Shown one piece after another: positions 1 to 6,343 of a stretch of 6,661 nt of DNA. The notes below the pieces were generated by a model. The model was not told the origin of the DNA. It saw only the letters and a list, made by a program, of their open reading frames with translations, and did no database searches. Location: the NCBI GenBank assembly GCA_019313765.1, contig JAFDAP010000093.1, positions 1-6,661 on the forward strand, read 5' to 3'. The position numbers were made by a program, and so were the translations under genes. Source of the stretch: Deltaproteobacteria bacterium. GTDB lineage: Bacteria > Desulfobacterota > DSM-4660 > Desulfatiglandales > Desulfatiglandaceae. How positions within the stretch are numbered: the first letter of the stretch is position 1; every line of letters starts with the position of its first letter.

Positions 1-462
1 CAGAGGTTTTTCAGAAAAGAGAAGGACCAGTTCGCAAACCCCGTAGGATATGTCATCGACAAGGAGATAGAGGTCCTTTACGATGAAATTATAAAAGAGG
101 GAGACAGCGACAAGATCGCCTCCTGCCTTGACAGCATTATCAGAGTCCGTGCTGTCCAGGATTTCAAACCTTCCCAGGCCATTTCCTTTGTTCTTCAACT
201 GAAAAATGTTATTAGAGAAGCGATAGAGGCGGAAGGCCCGTTAAACGGTTTTTCCGGTGAATTGCGCACGTTTGAAAACAGGATAGACGAAATAGCCCTT
301 CTGGCCTTTGATATCTATTCGCAGTGTCGCCAGAAAATCTATGAAATCCGTGTCAACGAGGTCAAGAATCATTTAGGAAAATTGTTGGAAATGGCAAATC
401 TGACAATTGAGATTCCGGAGCTGAAGCCGGATCTCTCTGAACAACAAAACAGTGTCATTTGA
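1..462 (+). CDS. RsbRD N-terminal-domain-like protein, 5'-truncated by the window edge
   Basis: Frame 1 is open from the first base to a TGA at 460-462, giving 153 residues with no start in view, so the gene begins upstream. The visible part reads as an all-helical soluble protein with no signal peptide or membrane segment. It contains FFRKEKDQFANPVGY near its visible start, then IIRVRAVQDFKPSQAISFV around residues 46-64 and YSQCRQKIYEIRVNE around 107-121. From memory this matches the RsbT co-antagonist RsbRD N-terminal domain (RsbRD_N), the sensor part of stressosome-like proteins. No STAS domain follows, because the protein ends about 30 residues after the last conserved stretch. Genes of this kind are often found just before dsrM in Desulfobacterota, and only 16 bases separate it from dsrM here, so it is probably co-transcribed. 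A role in sensing or regulating the Dsr complex is inference. An internal TTG at 262 could be read as a start, but the conserved domain clearly extends upstream of it. Confidence 0.8.
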   Translation, partial: QRFFRKEKDQFANPVGYVIDKEIEVLYDEIIKEGDSDKIASCLDSIIRVRAVQDFKPSQAISFVLQLKNVIREAIEAEGPLNGFSGELRTFENRIDEIALLAFDIYSQCRQKIYEIRVNEVKNHLGKLLEMANLTIEIPELKPDLSEQQNSVI

Positions 463-478
463 AGAGAGGTAGTGGTTT

Positions 479-1555
479 ATGAATTTCATAATTAGCATTC
501 TCTTTTCCGCAGCTGCAGTTGGTGTTGTTATCTTAATTCCATGGATAGGCGTGGGGGCGCTGGATTTGCGCGTCTTTTTCGGGATCATTATCCCTTATGC
601 GGCCATGCTTACCTTTTTCATAGGGATTGTGGTTCGCGTTATAGACTGGGCCCGTTCGCCTGTACCTTTCAGAATCCCCACTACGGCGGGACAAGAGTGG
701 TCTTTACCATGGGTCAAAACAAACCCTGTTGATAACCCCAAGGGTATGGGCGGTGTGATCGTCAGGATGCTTTTCGAGGTACTCACGTTCCGGTCACTTT
801 TCAGAAATACCAGGTTGGAGTACCGGAACGTCGACGGAGCTCCGAAGATATCTTATGAGTGGGAAAAATGGCTCTGGTTGGCGGCTTTGGCGTTTCACTA
901 TTGCTTCTTAGTTATTTTCCTGAGACATTTCAGGTTCTTTATGGAGCCCGTACCAGGCTTTGTGCACCTGCTTGAAAGCCTTGACGGGTTTATGCAAATG
1001 GGTGCAATGCCGTTCATAAACGGTCTGGGCACCCCCAGTATCTATCTCACGGACGGGCTGTTTTTAGCGGCCCTGACCTATCTCTTTGTCAGAAGGCTCT
1101 ATATCTCGCAAATGCGGTACATTTCCCTTCCCGCAGACTACTTCCCCCTGTTTTTGATCCTGAGCCTGGGCCTGAGCGGCGTGCTCATGCGTTATTTTAT
1201 TCGTGTGGATATCACCAAGGTCAAGGAATTGGCCATAGGCCTCTTTAAATTCAGCCCCACAGTACCGGAAGGGATCGGGGTGCTATTTTTCATCCACCTG
1301 TTTATCGTGTGCGTCCTGATCGCCTATTTTCCCTTCAGCAAACTGATGCATTTTATGGGGGTGTTTCTCAGCCCCACCAGAAACCTTTCCAATAACAGCC
1401 GCTTTGTCAGGCACGTAAACCCCTGGAACTATCCGGTGAAAACCCACACCTACGAGGAATATGAGGATGAATTCAGGGAGCCTATGATAGAGGCCGGTCT
1501 CCCGGTTGATAAAGGCGCTGATGAATCAACAGCAGAAACAGCAGAAAAGGAGTAA
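479..1555 (+). CDS. dsrM: DsrM, NarI-like cytochrome b subunit of the DsrMKJOP complex
   Basis: This 358-residue integral membrane protein has about six hydrophobic segments, near residues 3-21, 34-55, 131-149, 192-206, 220-240 and 265-285. It resembles the gamma subunit of respiratory nitrate reductase (NarI) and the HdrE family. By family knowledge it binds heme b and passes electrons between the periplasmic or quinone side and cytoplasmic DsrK. Histidines that could ligate heme lie in or beside membrane segments: H140 and H150 in the third, H273 in the last, and H291 just after it. The long loop after the second segment (residues about 56-125) and the charged tail (residues about 300-358) are hydrophilic. 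The ATG at 479 follows a GAGAGG ribosome binding site at 464-469 with 9 bases spacing, and the N-terminus enters the first membrane helix directly, which supports this start. It is followed after 2 bases by the gene for its partner DsrK, the usual MK order. Identity is very likely because the whole dsrMKJOP order is present. Confidence 0.95.
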   Translation: MNFIISILFSAAAVGVVILIPWIGVGALDLRVFFGIIIPYAAMLTFFIGIVVRVIDWARSPVPFRIPTTAGQEWSLPWVKTNPVDNPKGMGGVIVRMLFEVLTFRSLFRNTRLEYRNVDGAPKISYEWEKWLWLAALAFHYCFLVIFLRHFRFFMEPVPGFVHLLESLDGFMQMGAMPFINGLGTPSIYLTDGLFLAALTYLFVRRLYISQMRYISLPADYFPLFLILSLGLSGVLMRYFIRVDITKVKELAIGLFKFSPTVPEGIGVLFFIHLFIVCVLIAYFPFSKLMHFMGVFLSPTRNLSNNSRFVRHVNPWNYPVKTHTYEEYEDEFREPMIEAGLPVDKGADESTAETAEKE

Positions 1556-1557
1556 AC

Positions 1558-3186
1558 ATGGCAGATACACCAAAACCGGAAGAAACCGCGAAGATTGACC
1601 ACATGCCTCCTTTAATGAGAGGCTGGATGGATGAGCCGGTCGACATCAGAGACGGCATTTATTGCTACGGCAGTAAGCCCAAGAACCTCGAATATGTCGG
1701 TATGCCTTATCCAAAGGAATGGAACCCGACTCATGATGACTGGCAATTGCCGGAAAACTGGAAAGAGATTATCAAAGAAGGCTTTAAGGATCGGTTAGAC
1801 AGGTTCCGTTCGGTCAAGCTCTTCATGGATATCTGTGTAAGGTGCGGGGCCTGTGCTGATAAGTGTCATTTCTTCATCGGTTCCGGTGACCCTAAGAACA
1901 TGCCGGTCCTCAGGGCAGAGCTTATCAGGTCGGTCTACAGGAAGTACCACACCACGGGCGGGAAGATCCTCGGAAAGTTTGCCGGTGCCAGAGAACTGGA
2001 CGAAGATGTGCTGAAGGAGTGGTGGTACTATCTGTACCAGTGTACTGAATGCAGGCGTTGTTCCCTGTTCTGCCCTTACGGGATTGATACTGCCGAGATC
2101 ACCATATTTGGAAGGGAACTGACCAATCTTCTGGGTCTCAATATCGACTGGGTTGCCGCACCGGTTGCCAACTGCTACCGGACCGGAAACCACTTAGGGA
2201 TTCAGCCCCATGCGTACAAGGACATGCTCGGCTTTTTCACGGACGAGATCGAGGATATCACGGGTCTCAGAATGGACCCTGACTATAACAGAAAGGGAGC
2301 TGAAATTCTCTTTATCACGCCTTCGGGTGATGTGTTCGCAGACCCGGGCACATTCACTGCCATGGGCTATCTCATGCTATTCTATTATCTGAAGAGCCAG
2401 GGCCTTGATATCACCTGGAGCACCTATGCCTCGGAGGGGGGTAATTTCGGGTATTTTACGTCCCATGAGATGGCAAAAAGGCTCAATGCCAAGATGTACG
2501 CCGAGTCTAAGCGCCTGGGCGTAAAGTGGATCTTAGGCGGTGAGTGCGGTCACATGTGGAGGGTCCTGAACCAGTATATGGACACCTTTAACGGGCCTCC
2601 CGATCACCTTGAGGAACCTGTTTCACCTATTACGGGGACCAAGTTCGAGAATGCGAAAACTACAAAGATGGTTCACATAATTGAGTTTGTGGCGGACCTT
2701 ATCAAAAACAATAAATTGAAATTGGATAAGAGCAGGAATGACCACCTGAAGGTGACGTTCCATGATTCCTGCAATACGGCCAGGGGCATGGGTTTCTTTG
2801 AGGAGCCCCGGTACGTGATTAAAAGTGTTTGCAATAATTTCTATGAAATGCCGCCCAGCACCACCAAGGAGCAAACCTTTTGCTGCGGAAGCGGCGCCGG
2901 CCTCAATGCAGGAGAGAACATGGAATTGAGGATGCGCGGTGGTCTTCCCAGGGCAAATGCGGTAAAGTACGTGCACGAAAAATTTGGTGTGAATATGCTT
3001 GCCTGTATCTGTGCCATTGACAGGGCTGTTTTGACTACCTCGATGGAATACTGGGTCCCTGAAGTGGGTGTCACCGGTATTCACGAGATGGTGGGAAATG
3101 CCCTGGTTTTTGAGGGGGAAAAGAAGAGGACCCTAGATTTGCGCAGTGAACCCCTGCCGGGAATGGAGGATGAAGAGGATGTATGA
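1558..3186 (+). CDS. dsrK: DsrK, HdrD-like Fe-S subunit of the DsrMKJOP complex
   Basis: This 542-residue cytoplasmic protein has no signal peptide or membrane helix. Two [4Fe-4S] ferredoxin motifs lie in the N-terminal half: C93-x2-C96-x2-C99-x3-C103 and C162-x2-C165-x2-C168-x3-C172. The C-terminal half carries the CCG-domain cysteines of the HdrD/GlpC family, including C330 in GGECGH, C405 in FHDSC, C425, C442-C443 in FCCGSGAG, and C483 and C485. In HdrB/HdrD relatives such cysteines bind the special cluster that reduces or oxidises disulfides. The proposed substrate in sulfate reducers is the DsrC trisulfide formed by dissimilatory sulfite reductase DsrAB, with electrons arriving through DsrM. 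The ATG at 1558 follows an AAAAGGAG site at 1545-1552. The gene starts 2 bases after dsrM and overlaps dsrJ by 8 bases, so translation is probably coupled. The acidic last residues (EDEEDV) are encoded by purine-rich sequence that also serves as the dsrJ ribosome binding site. Confidence 0.95.
   Translation: MADTPKPEETAKIDHMPPLMRGWMDEPVDIRDGIYCYGSKPKNLEYVGMPYPKEWNPTHDDWQLPENWKEIIKEGFKDRLDRFRSVKLFMDICVRCGACADKCHFFIGSGDPKNMPVLRAELIRSVYRKYHTTGGKILGKFAGARELDEDVLKEWWYYLYQCTECRRCSLFCPYGIDTAEITIFGRELTNLLGLNIDWVAAPVANCYRTGNHLGIQPHAYKDMLGFFTDEIEDITGLRMDPDYNRKGAEILFITPSGDVFADPGTFTAMGYLMLFYYLKSQGLDITWSTYASEGGNFGYFTSHEMAKRLNAKMYAESKRLGVKWILGGECGHMWRVLNQYMDTFNGPPDHLEEPVSPITGTKFENAKTTKMVHIIEFVADLIKNNKLKLDKSRNDHLKVTFHDSCNTARGMGFFEEPRYVIKSVCNNFYEMPPSTTKEQTFCCGSGAGLNAGENMELRMRGGLPRANAVKYVHEKFGVNMLACICAIDRAVLTTSMEYWVPEVGVTGIHEMVGNALVFEGEKKRTLDLRSEPLPGMEDEEDV
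3165..3177 (+). promoter_or_regulatory. Ribosome binding site inside dsrK that sets the dsrJ start
   Basis: GGAGG at 3165-3169 lies 9 bases before ATG 3179, and a second AGAGG-like stretch follows at about 3173-3177. The in-frame ATG at 3170 directly abuts the GGAGG, so it is poorly placed. The GTG at 3146 would add 11 residues inside dsrK. The start at 3179 also gives the usual DsrJ N-terminus, MYDGGKII followed by a hydrophobic segment. Confidence 0.6.
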
Positions 3187-3655
3187 TGGAGGTAAAATAA
3201 TCGTCGGACTGATCGTCTGTTTGGCCTTTTTCCTGTCCCCTTTCATCTATGATGCAGGGAAGGCCGCCAAGGCACCGGTACCGGAGCTAACTGAAAAGGC
3301 AAAGGAGGCCAAAGAGTGTGTGGAGTCTACACCATATATGAGGGCCTGGCACATGCAGTTGTTGGACCAATGGCGGCATGAAGTGGTCCGCGGTGCCGAG
3401 AGGTATTACAGTCCAACGAGAAAGGCCCGGGAAATGCGTCTGGACCAGCAACTGATAGACCAGTGGAGGCACGCGGTCAGCGATGGCACGAGACGCTACA
3501 TGCCTAAAAGCGACAAGGTTTACGAGAAGAGCCTTCAGAAGACATGCCTGGACTGCCACTCAAACAAGTCCAAGTTCTGCGATGAGTGCCATAACTATAT
3601 GGGCATAGATCCTTATTGCTGGGATTGTCATATCGAGCCGGAGGAGAAGAAGTGA
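3179..3655 (+). CDS. dsrJ: DsrJ, periplasmic triheme cytochrome c subunit
   Basis: The product has 158 residues from ATG 3179. An N-terminal hydrophobic segment (residues 7-24) forms a signal peptide or membrane anchor that places the rest in the periplasm. Three CxxCH heme c motifs lie at the C-terminus: CLDCH 123-127, CDECH 134-138 and CWDCH 147-151. C47 in KECVEST corresponds in position to the cysteine described as a heme ligand in Allochromatium vinosum DsrJ (from memory), and H58 in YMRAWHM is a possible distal ligand. Unusually, the stretch around LLDQWRHEVV (61-70) recurs as LIDQWRHAVS (92-101), 31 residues later. As I recall, typical DsrJ proteins have one copy and are about 130 residues, so this looks like an internal duplication. 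Coding overlaps dsrK by 8 bases and dsrO by 1 base. The proposed role is periplasmic electron transfer within DsrMKJOP. The natural redox partner is not evident here. Confidence 0.93.
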   Translation: MYDGGKIIVGLIVCLAFFLSPFIYDAGKAAKAPVPELTEKAKEAKECVESTPYMRAWHMQLLDQWRHEVVRGAERYYSPTRKAREMRLDQQLIDQWRHAVSDGTRRYMPKSDKVYEKSLQKTCLDCHSNKSKFCDECHNYMGIDPYCWDCHIEPEEKK

Positions 3656-4470
3656 TGGGTGTAAACAGAAGAGAGTTTTTGAAAATAGCCGGCGCAGCAA
3701 CCCTTTTTGGTTTAGGGGGAAAGACGGCTATTGAAATACTCGCCCCGGGCAAAGTGGAAGCCTCTATGGAAGCGCTTCCTTTGACAGGTGGGAAAAGATG
3801 GGCCATGGTGGTGAATTCGCACAAGATGGATGAGGCCCTCATGGACAAATGCATAGATGCCTGCCATCGTGAGCACAATGTTCCTGAATTGGGTAATCCC
3901 AAGGAAGAGGTCAAATGGCTCTGGAAAGAAGACTATCATCATTCCTTTCCGGGCCAGTACCATCAATACATCGGGGAAGAGGTCAAACATAAAAACTTTC
4001 TCCTCATGTGCAACCACTGTACGAACCCCCCGTGTTGCAGGGTATGCCCTACAAAGGCCACTTTCCAGAGGGAAGACGGTGTTGTCATGATGGACATGCA
4101 CCGGTGTATCGGTTGCCGGTTCTGCATGGCCGCGTGTCCCTATGGGGCAAGGAGCTTTAACTGGGGAGATCCGCATCGCGTTACCAGGGTAGAGGAACTA
4201 AAGAAGTTAAATCCTGAATTTCCCACAAACAAGGAATATCCCACAAGATCCAAAGGTGTGGTGGAAAAATGCACGTTCTGTACGGAGCGATTGGCAAAAG
4301 GGCTGCTTCCCGCATGTGTTGAGGCCGCCAACAAGGTGAAGGAAGGCGCCATGGTCTTTGGAGACCTTTCTGATCCCGAATCCGCGGTGAGGCAGGTCCT
4401 CAAGGAACATTATTCGATCCGGCGTAAACCCGAGTTGGGTACAGAACCGAACTTATTTTTTATTGTATGA
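3655..4470 (+). CDS. dsrO: DsrO, Tat-exported periplasmic Fe-S subunit
   Basis: The product has 271 residues from ATG 3655, which overlaps the dsrJ stop (TGATG). A twin-arginine signal, NRREFLK at residues 4-10, is followed by a hydrophobic stretch and a likely cleavage near residue 36, so the folded protein is exported with its clusters. It belongs to the PsrB/HybA-like ferredoxin family. Cysteine groups are C66 and C70 (KCIDACHREHNVP); C119, C122, C127 and C131 (CNHCTNPPCCRVCP); C151, C154, C157 and C161 (CIGCRFCMAACP); and C206, C209 and C221 (CTFC then PACVEA). Compared with four-cluster relatives, the first two cysteines of motif I and the last of motif IV are absent, so three [4Fe-4S] clusters are predicted. 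It should carry electrons between DsrP, encoded next, and cytochrome DsrJ. A purine-rich GAGGAG at 3641-3646 lies 8 bases before the ATG. Starts further upstream would place extra residues ahead of the Tat signal and are unlikely. Confidence 0.95.
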   Translation: MGVNRREFLKIAGAATLFGLGGKTAIEILAPGKVEASMEALPLTGGKRWAMVVNSHKMDEALMDKCIDACHREHNVPELGNPKEEVKWLWKEDYHHSFPGQYHQYIGEEVKHKNFLLMCNHCTNPPCCRVCPTKATFQREDGVVMMDMHRCIGCRFCMAACPYGARSFNWGDPHRVTRVEELKKLNPEFPTNKEYPTRSKGVVEKCTFCTERLAKGLLPACVEAANKVKEGAMVFGDLSDPESAVRQVLKEHYSIRRKPELGTEPNLFFIV

Positions 4471-4475
4471 GGTGG
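4469..4475 (+). promoter_or_regulatory. Ribosome binding site that sets the dsrP start
   Basis: GAGGTGG at 4469-4475, starting within the dsrO stop codon, precedes ATG 4478, with its GAGG core 5 bases away. An in-frame TTG at 4463 would overlap the dsrO end and has no comparable site, so ATG 4478 is chosen. Confidence 0.6.
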
Positions 4476-4477
4476 TT

Positions 4478-5635
4478 ATGCTTGAAACAGCGCTAAAAGG
4501 AAAACAGGGATACTGGAGCTGGCTCATATTTCTGCTTGCTTTGATGGGTATAGGCTTTGGCTGCTATCTATACCAGTATCATGAGGGACTGAGAATCACG
4601 GGCATGAGCAGGGATGTGTCATGGGGGTTTTATATTGCCCAGTTTACGTACTTAGTTGGCGTGGCGGCCTCCGGGGTAATGGTGGTCCTGCCTTATTATA
4701 TTCATGATTATAAGGCGTTCGGCAGGATCACTGTTTTGGGGGAATTTTTGGCCATTGCCGCGGTTATCATGTGCCTGCTGTTCATCTTTGTAGACCTTGG
4801 TAATCCGGTCAGGATCATGAATGTGATCATGTTTCCCTCCCCGACCTCCATCCTTTTCTGGGATATGATTGTTTTGAATGTGTATCTCCTGCTCAATGTC
4901 TTTGTCGGGTGGAATGTGTTGAGTGCGGAACGCAAAGGGATCCCCTACCAGAAATGGGTAAAGGTCCTGGCATATATCTCTATTCCCTGGGCATTCAGTA
5001 TCCATACGGTCACGGCCTTTTTGTATGCCGGTCTTCCCGGAAGGCATTTCTGGATGACTGCCATCATGGCGGCCAGGTTTCTCTCTTCGGCATTTTGTTC
5101 AGGTCCGGCCCTGCTTATCCTGATATGTTTGATAGTAAGAAAGGTGAGCAAGTTCGATCCCGGTAAAGAGCAGATCAGGACACTCGGAGGCATTGTGGCT
5201 TATGCCATGGTAATCAACGTGTTCTTTTATCTGCTTGAGATCTTTACGGTCTTTTACAGCCAGATTCCGGGGCATATGGTACACTTTGAATTCCTTTTCG
5301 TGGGTGTGGATGGATACGGAAAGCTTGTGCCGTGGATGTGGACTGCCACCGGCTTTGCCGTCCTCTCTCTTATACTGCTGATTGTACCTGCGACCAGGAG
5401 AAATGAAGATACCCTGGCAGTGGCGTGCGCGTCCGTCATCGTGGCCACATGGATTGATAAAGGTTTGGGCCTGGTAATAGGCGGTTTTACCCCCAATCCA
5501 TTTGAAAGGGTTACGCCCTACTGGCCTACCACGCCCGAGATCCTGATCACACTTGGGATATGGGCAACAGGGTTTTTCATCCTGACCATTTTGTACAAAA
5601 TTGCTGTTTCCATAAAAGAAGAAGTTGCGGCATAA
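4478..5635 (+). CDS. dsrP: DsrP, NrfD/PsrC-type membrane quinone-interacting subunit
   Basis: This 385-residue polytopic membrane protein has about ten hydrophobic segments, near residues 13-32, 50-72, 88-106, 126-146, 163-183, 201-222, 236-258, 286-304, 314-336 and 355-377. That layout is typical of the NrfD/PsrC family, which exchanges electrons between menaquinone and a periplasmic ferredoxin-like partner, here DsrO. Family-like stretches include DLGNPVR at 106-112 and SIHTVTAFLYAGLPGR at 174-189 between helices. The acidic and histidine residues inside membrane segments (for example D106, H176 and E254) are candidates for quinone or proton handling, which is inference. It is the last gene of the operon, 7 bases after dsrO and followed 34 bases later by a strong terminator. 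The N-terminus is short and cytoplasmic, with no signal peptide needed. Length and position both fit a complete, intact DsrP. Confidence 0.94.
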   Translation: MLETALKGKQGYWSWLIFLLALMGIGFGCYLYQYHEGLRITGMSRDVSWGFYIAQFTYLVGVAASGVMVVLPYYIHDYKAFGRITVLGEFLAIAAVIMCLLFIFVDLGNPVRIMNVIMFPSPTSILFWDMIVLNVYLLLNVFVGWNVLSAERKGIPYQKWVKVLAYISIPWAFSIHTVTAFLYAGLPGRHFWMTAIMAARFLSSAFCSGPALLILICLIVRKVSKFDPGKEQIRTLGGIVAYAMVINVFFYLLEIFTVFYSQIPGHMVHFEFLFVGVDGYGKLVPWMWTATGFAVLSLILLIVPATRRNEDTLAVACASVIVATWIDKGLGLVIGGFTPNPFERVTPYWPTTPEILITLGIWATGFFILTILYKIAVSIKEEVAA

Positions 5636-5669
5636 AGCACATGGTAGCGAATATTTGATCGTAGAAATT

Positions 5670-5708
5670 AAGGGCCGATTACAGTGAGTGTCGGCCCTTT
5701 TTATTTTT
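5670..5708 (+). terminator. Rho-independent terminator of the dsrMKJOP operon
   Basis: A perfect 9-bp stem, AAGGGCCGA (5670-5678) with TCGGCCCTT (5691-5699), closes a 12-base loop. It is followed by a T-rich tail from 5698 to 5708 with a single A. It lies 34 bases after the dsrP stop and no gene intervenes, so it ends the operon transcript. Confidence 0.9.
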
Positions 5709-5812
5709 ACATACAAAGGGGCTAAGGTGATTTTGCAGGCAAAGCAATAATAGTAGAAAATCAGTATATTACCATTGAGTTTGACGTTACCCCGAAGGGC
5801 ATATAAAAAGGC

Positions 5813-5841
5813 TTGACAGCGGAATTTTACTCTGCTAAATA
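5813..5841 (+). promoter_or_regulatory. Candidate sigma-70 promoter for the ferredoxin gene
   Basis: A perfect TTGACA -35 box lies at 5813-5818. After 17 bases comes TAAATA (5836-5841), a poor match to TATAAT. This would start transcription near 5848 and give a leader of about 100 bases before the ferredoxin ATG. The gene sits between two terminators, so it needs its own promoter. The weak -10 box makes this a candidate only, or one that needs an activator. Confidence 0.4.
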
Positions 5842-5849
5842 TTCCGCTG
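5817..5849. repeat. Perfect 9-bp inverted repeat overlapping the candidate promoter
   Basis: CAGCGGAAT (5817-5825) and ATTCCGCTG (5841-5849) are exact inverted copies separated by 15 bases. The left arm overlaps the end of the candidate -35 box and the right arm touches the candidate -10 box, a position suited to an operator. It could also fold as a stem-loop in RNA. Only a weak TTTT follows at 5854-5857, so a terminator is less likely. I do not recognise the site as that of a known regulator. Confidence 0.6.
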
Positions 5850-5945
5850 ACTCTTTTAGACGGGGTGTCGGATACACGAGAAATAGATGTTAGTTAAGGA
5901 TTATATTGTCCATTCTTTATCTATAATTTTAGGAGGTTAAGAGTT

Positions 5946-6134
5946 ATGGGTTATCAAGTGGAAGTTGATGCAGCGAAGTGTGAAGGATGTGAGGAGTGTG
6001 TAGAGGTTTGTCCAACGGATGTCTTTGAGATGGAAGATGACAAATCTGTGCCTGTGAATGCCGAAGAATGCCTCGGATGCGAGAGCTGTATAGAGGTATG
6101 CGAGTCGGAGGCAATTACAGTAACCGAAGTTTAA
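5946..6134 (+). CDS. Small acidic 2[4Fe-4S] ferredoxin
   Basis: This 62-residue soluble protein has two CxxCxxCxxxC motifs: C12, C15, C18, C22 (then Pro) and C42, C45, C48, C52 (then Glu). Each should bind a [4Fe-4S] cluster by the usual exchange of the fourth cysteine, making a low-potential bacterial-type ferredoxin for the cytoplasm. The protein is very acidic, as expected for a carrier that docks with several oxidoreductases. The second motif lacks the common proline after its last cysteine. Similar acidic ferredoxins with a VNAEECLGCESC stretch are familiar from Desulfobacterota (from memory). ATG 5946 has a strong AGGAGG 9 bases upstream and is the only reasonable start. The gene stands alone between two terminators, so it is probably transcribed as a single gene, perhaps highly expressed. 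Its position beside dsrMKJOP suggests a role in the electron economy of sulfate reduction, but a direct partnership is not shown. Confidence 0.95.
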   Translation: MGYQVEVDAAKCEGCEECVEVCPTDVFEMEDDKSVPVNAEECLGCESCIEVCESEAITVTEV

Positions 6135-6157
6135 TCGGTTCTGCCGGCGCAATTTAA

Positions 6158-6198
6158 AGCGTCGTCCCATCAGTATATGATGGGGCGGCGCTTTTTTT
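6158..6198 (+). terminator. Rho-independent terminator of the ferredoxin gene
   Basis: A 15-bp stem pairs 6158-6172 (AGCGTCGTCCCATCA) with 6178-6192 (TGATGGGGCGGCGCT), with two G-U pairs and a 5-base GTATA loop. A run of seven T residues follows at 6192-6198. The hairpin begins 24 bases after the ferredoxin stop. It is strong and separates the ferredoxin from the downstream gene. Confidence 0.93.
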
Positions 6199-6205
6199 GT
6201 TTACT

Positions 6206-6238
6206 TAGTGCCCATCCATAAATGAAAACAGGGCACTA
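6206..6238. repeat. 8-bp inverted repeat between ferredoxin and the DUF2845-like gene
   Basis: TAGTGCCC (6206-6213) and GGGCACTA (6231-6238) are perfect inverted copies with 17 bases between them. There is no T-run after the right arm, so it is not a terminator. It lies about 105 bases before the next gene and could be an operator or a chance repeat. The rest of 6239-6343 shows only a TTGACT at 6290-6295 with no convincing -10 box. Confidence 0.4.
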
Positions 6239-6343
6239 CTTAAGGAAAGGCGCGGCAGTTGGATGAAGCCGGAGTCAGCCCTAAAGACCTTGACTAATCA
6301 GAATATTTCAGAGAATATGGTTTATGATAATATGGAATCTTTT

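Larger units (their letters stand above)
5709..5945 (+). other. Intergenic region between the dsr terminator and the ferredoxin gene
   Basis: No credible coding sequence is seen on either strand. The first ~70 bases are AT-rich with nothing recognised. TTGACG at 5781-5786 with TATAAA at 5802-5807 has a spacer of only 15 bases and is a weak promoter candidate. A better -35 box and a 9-bp inverted repeat follow at 5813-5849 and are listed separately. The last 60 bases form an AT-rich leader ending in a strong ribosome binding site, AGGAGG at 5931-5936, 9 bases before the ferredoxin ATG. Confidence 0.6.

Noticed and set aside
262..462. A separate 66-residue gene starting at TTG 262
   Set aside because: The frame is open from base 1 and the RsbRD_N-like conserved residues lie upstream of this TTG, so it is an internal codon of a longer gene.
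2623..3084. Minus-strand open frame of about 153 codons opposite dsrK
   Set aside because: It lies wholly within dsrK, whose Fe-S motifs are intact, and shows no ribosome site or familiar protein features.
3146..3178. GTG 3146 or ATG 3170 as the dsrJ start
   Set aside because: GTG 3146 adds a polar, charged extension before the signal peptide, and ATG 3170 directly abuts the GGAGG. ATG 3179 has correct spacing and the expected N-terminus.
5099..5716. Long minus-strand open frame of about 205 codons opposite dsrP
   Set aside because: It is antisense to a well-supported membrane protein gene, runs through the terminator, and its translation has no recognisable domain. It is a shadow of dsrP codon use.
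5922..5927. TATAAT as a -10 box for the ferredoxin gene
   Set aside because: It is a perfect hexamer but lies only 18 bases before the ATG. Transcription would begin at or inside the AGGAGG ribosome site, and there is no -35 box at the right distance.
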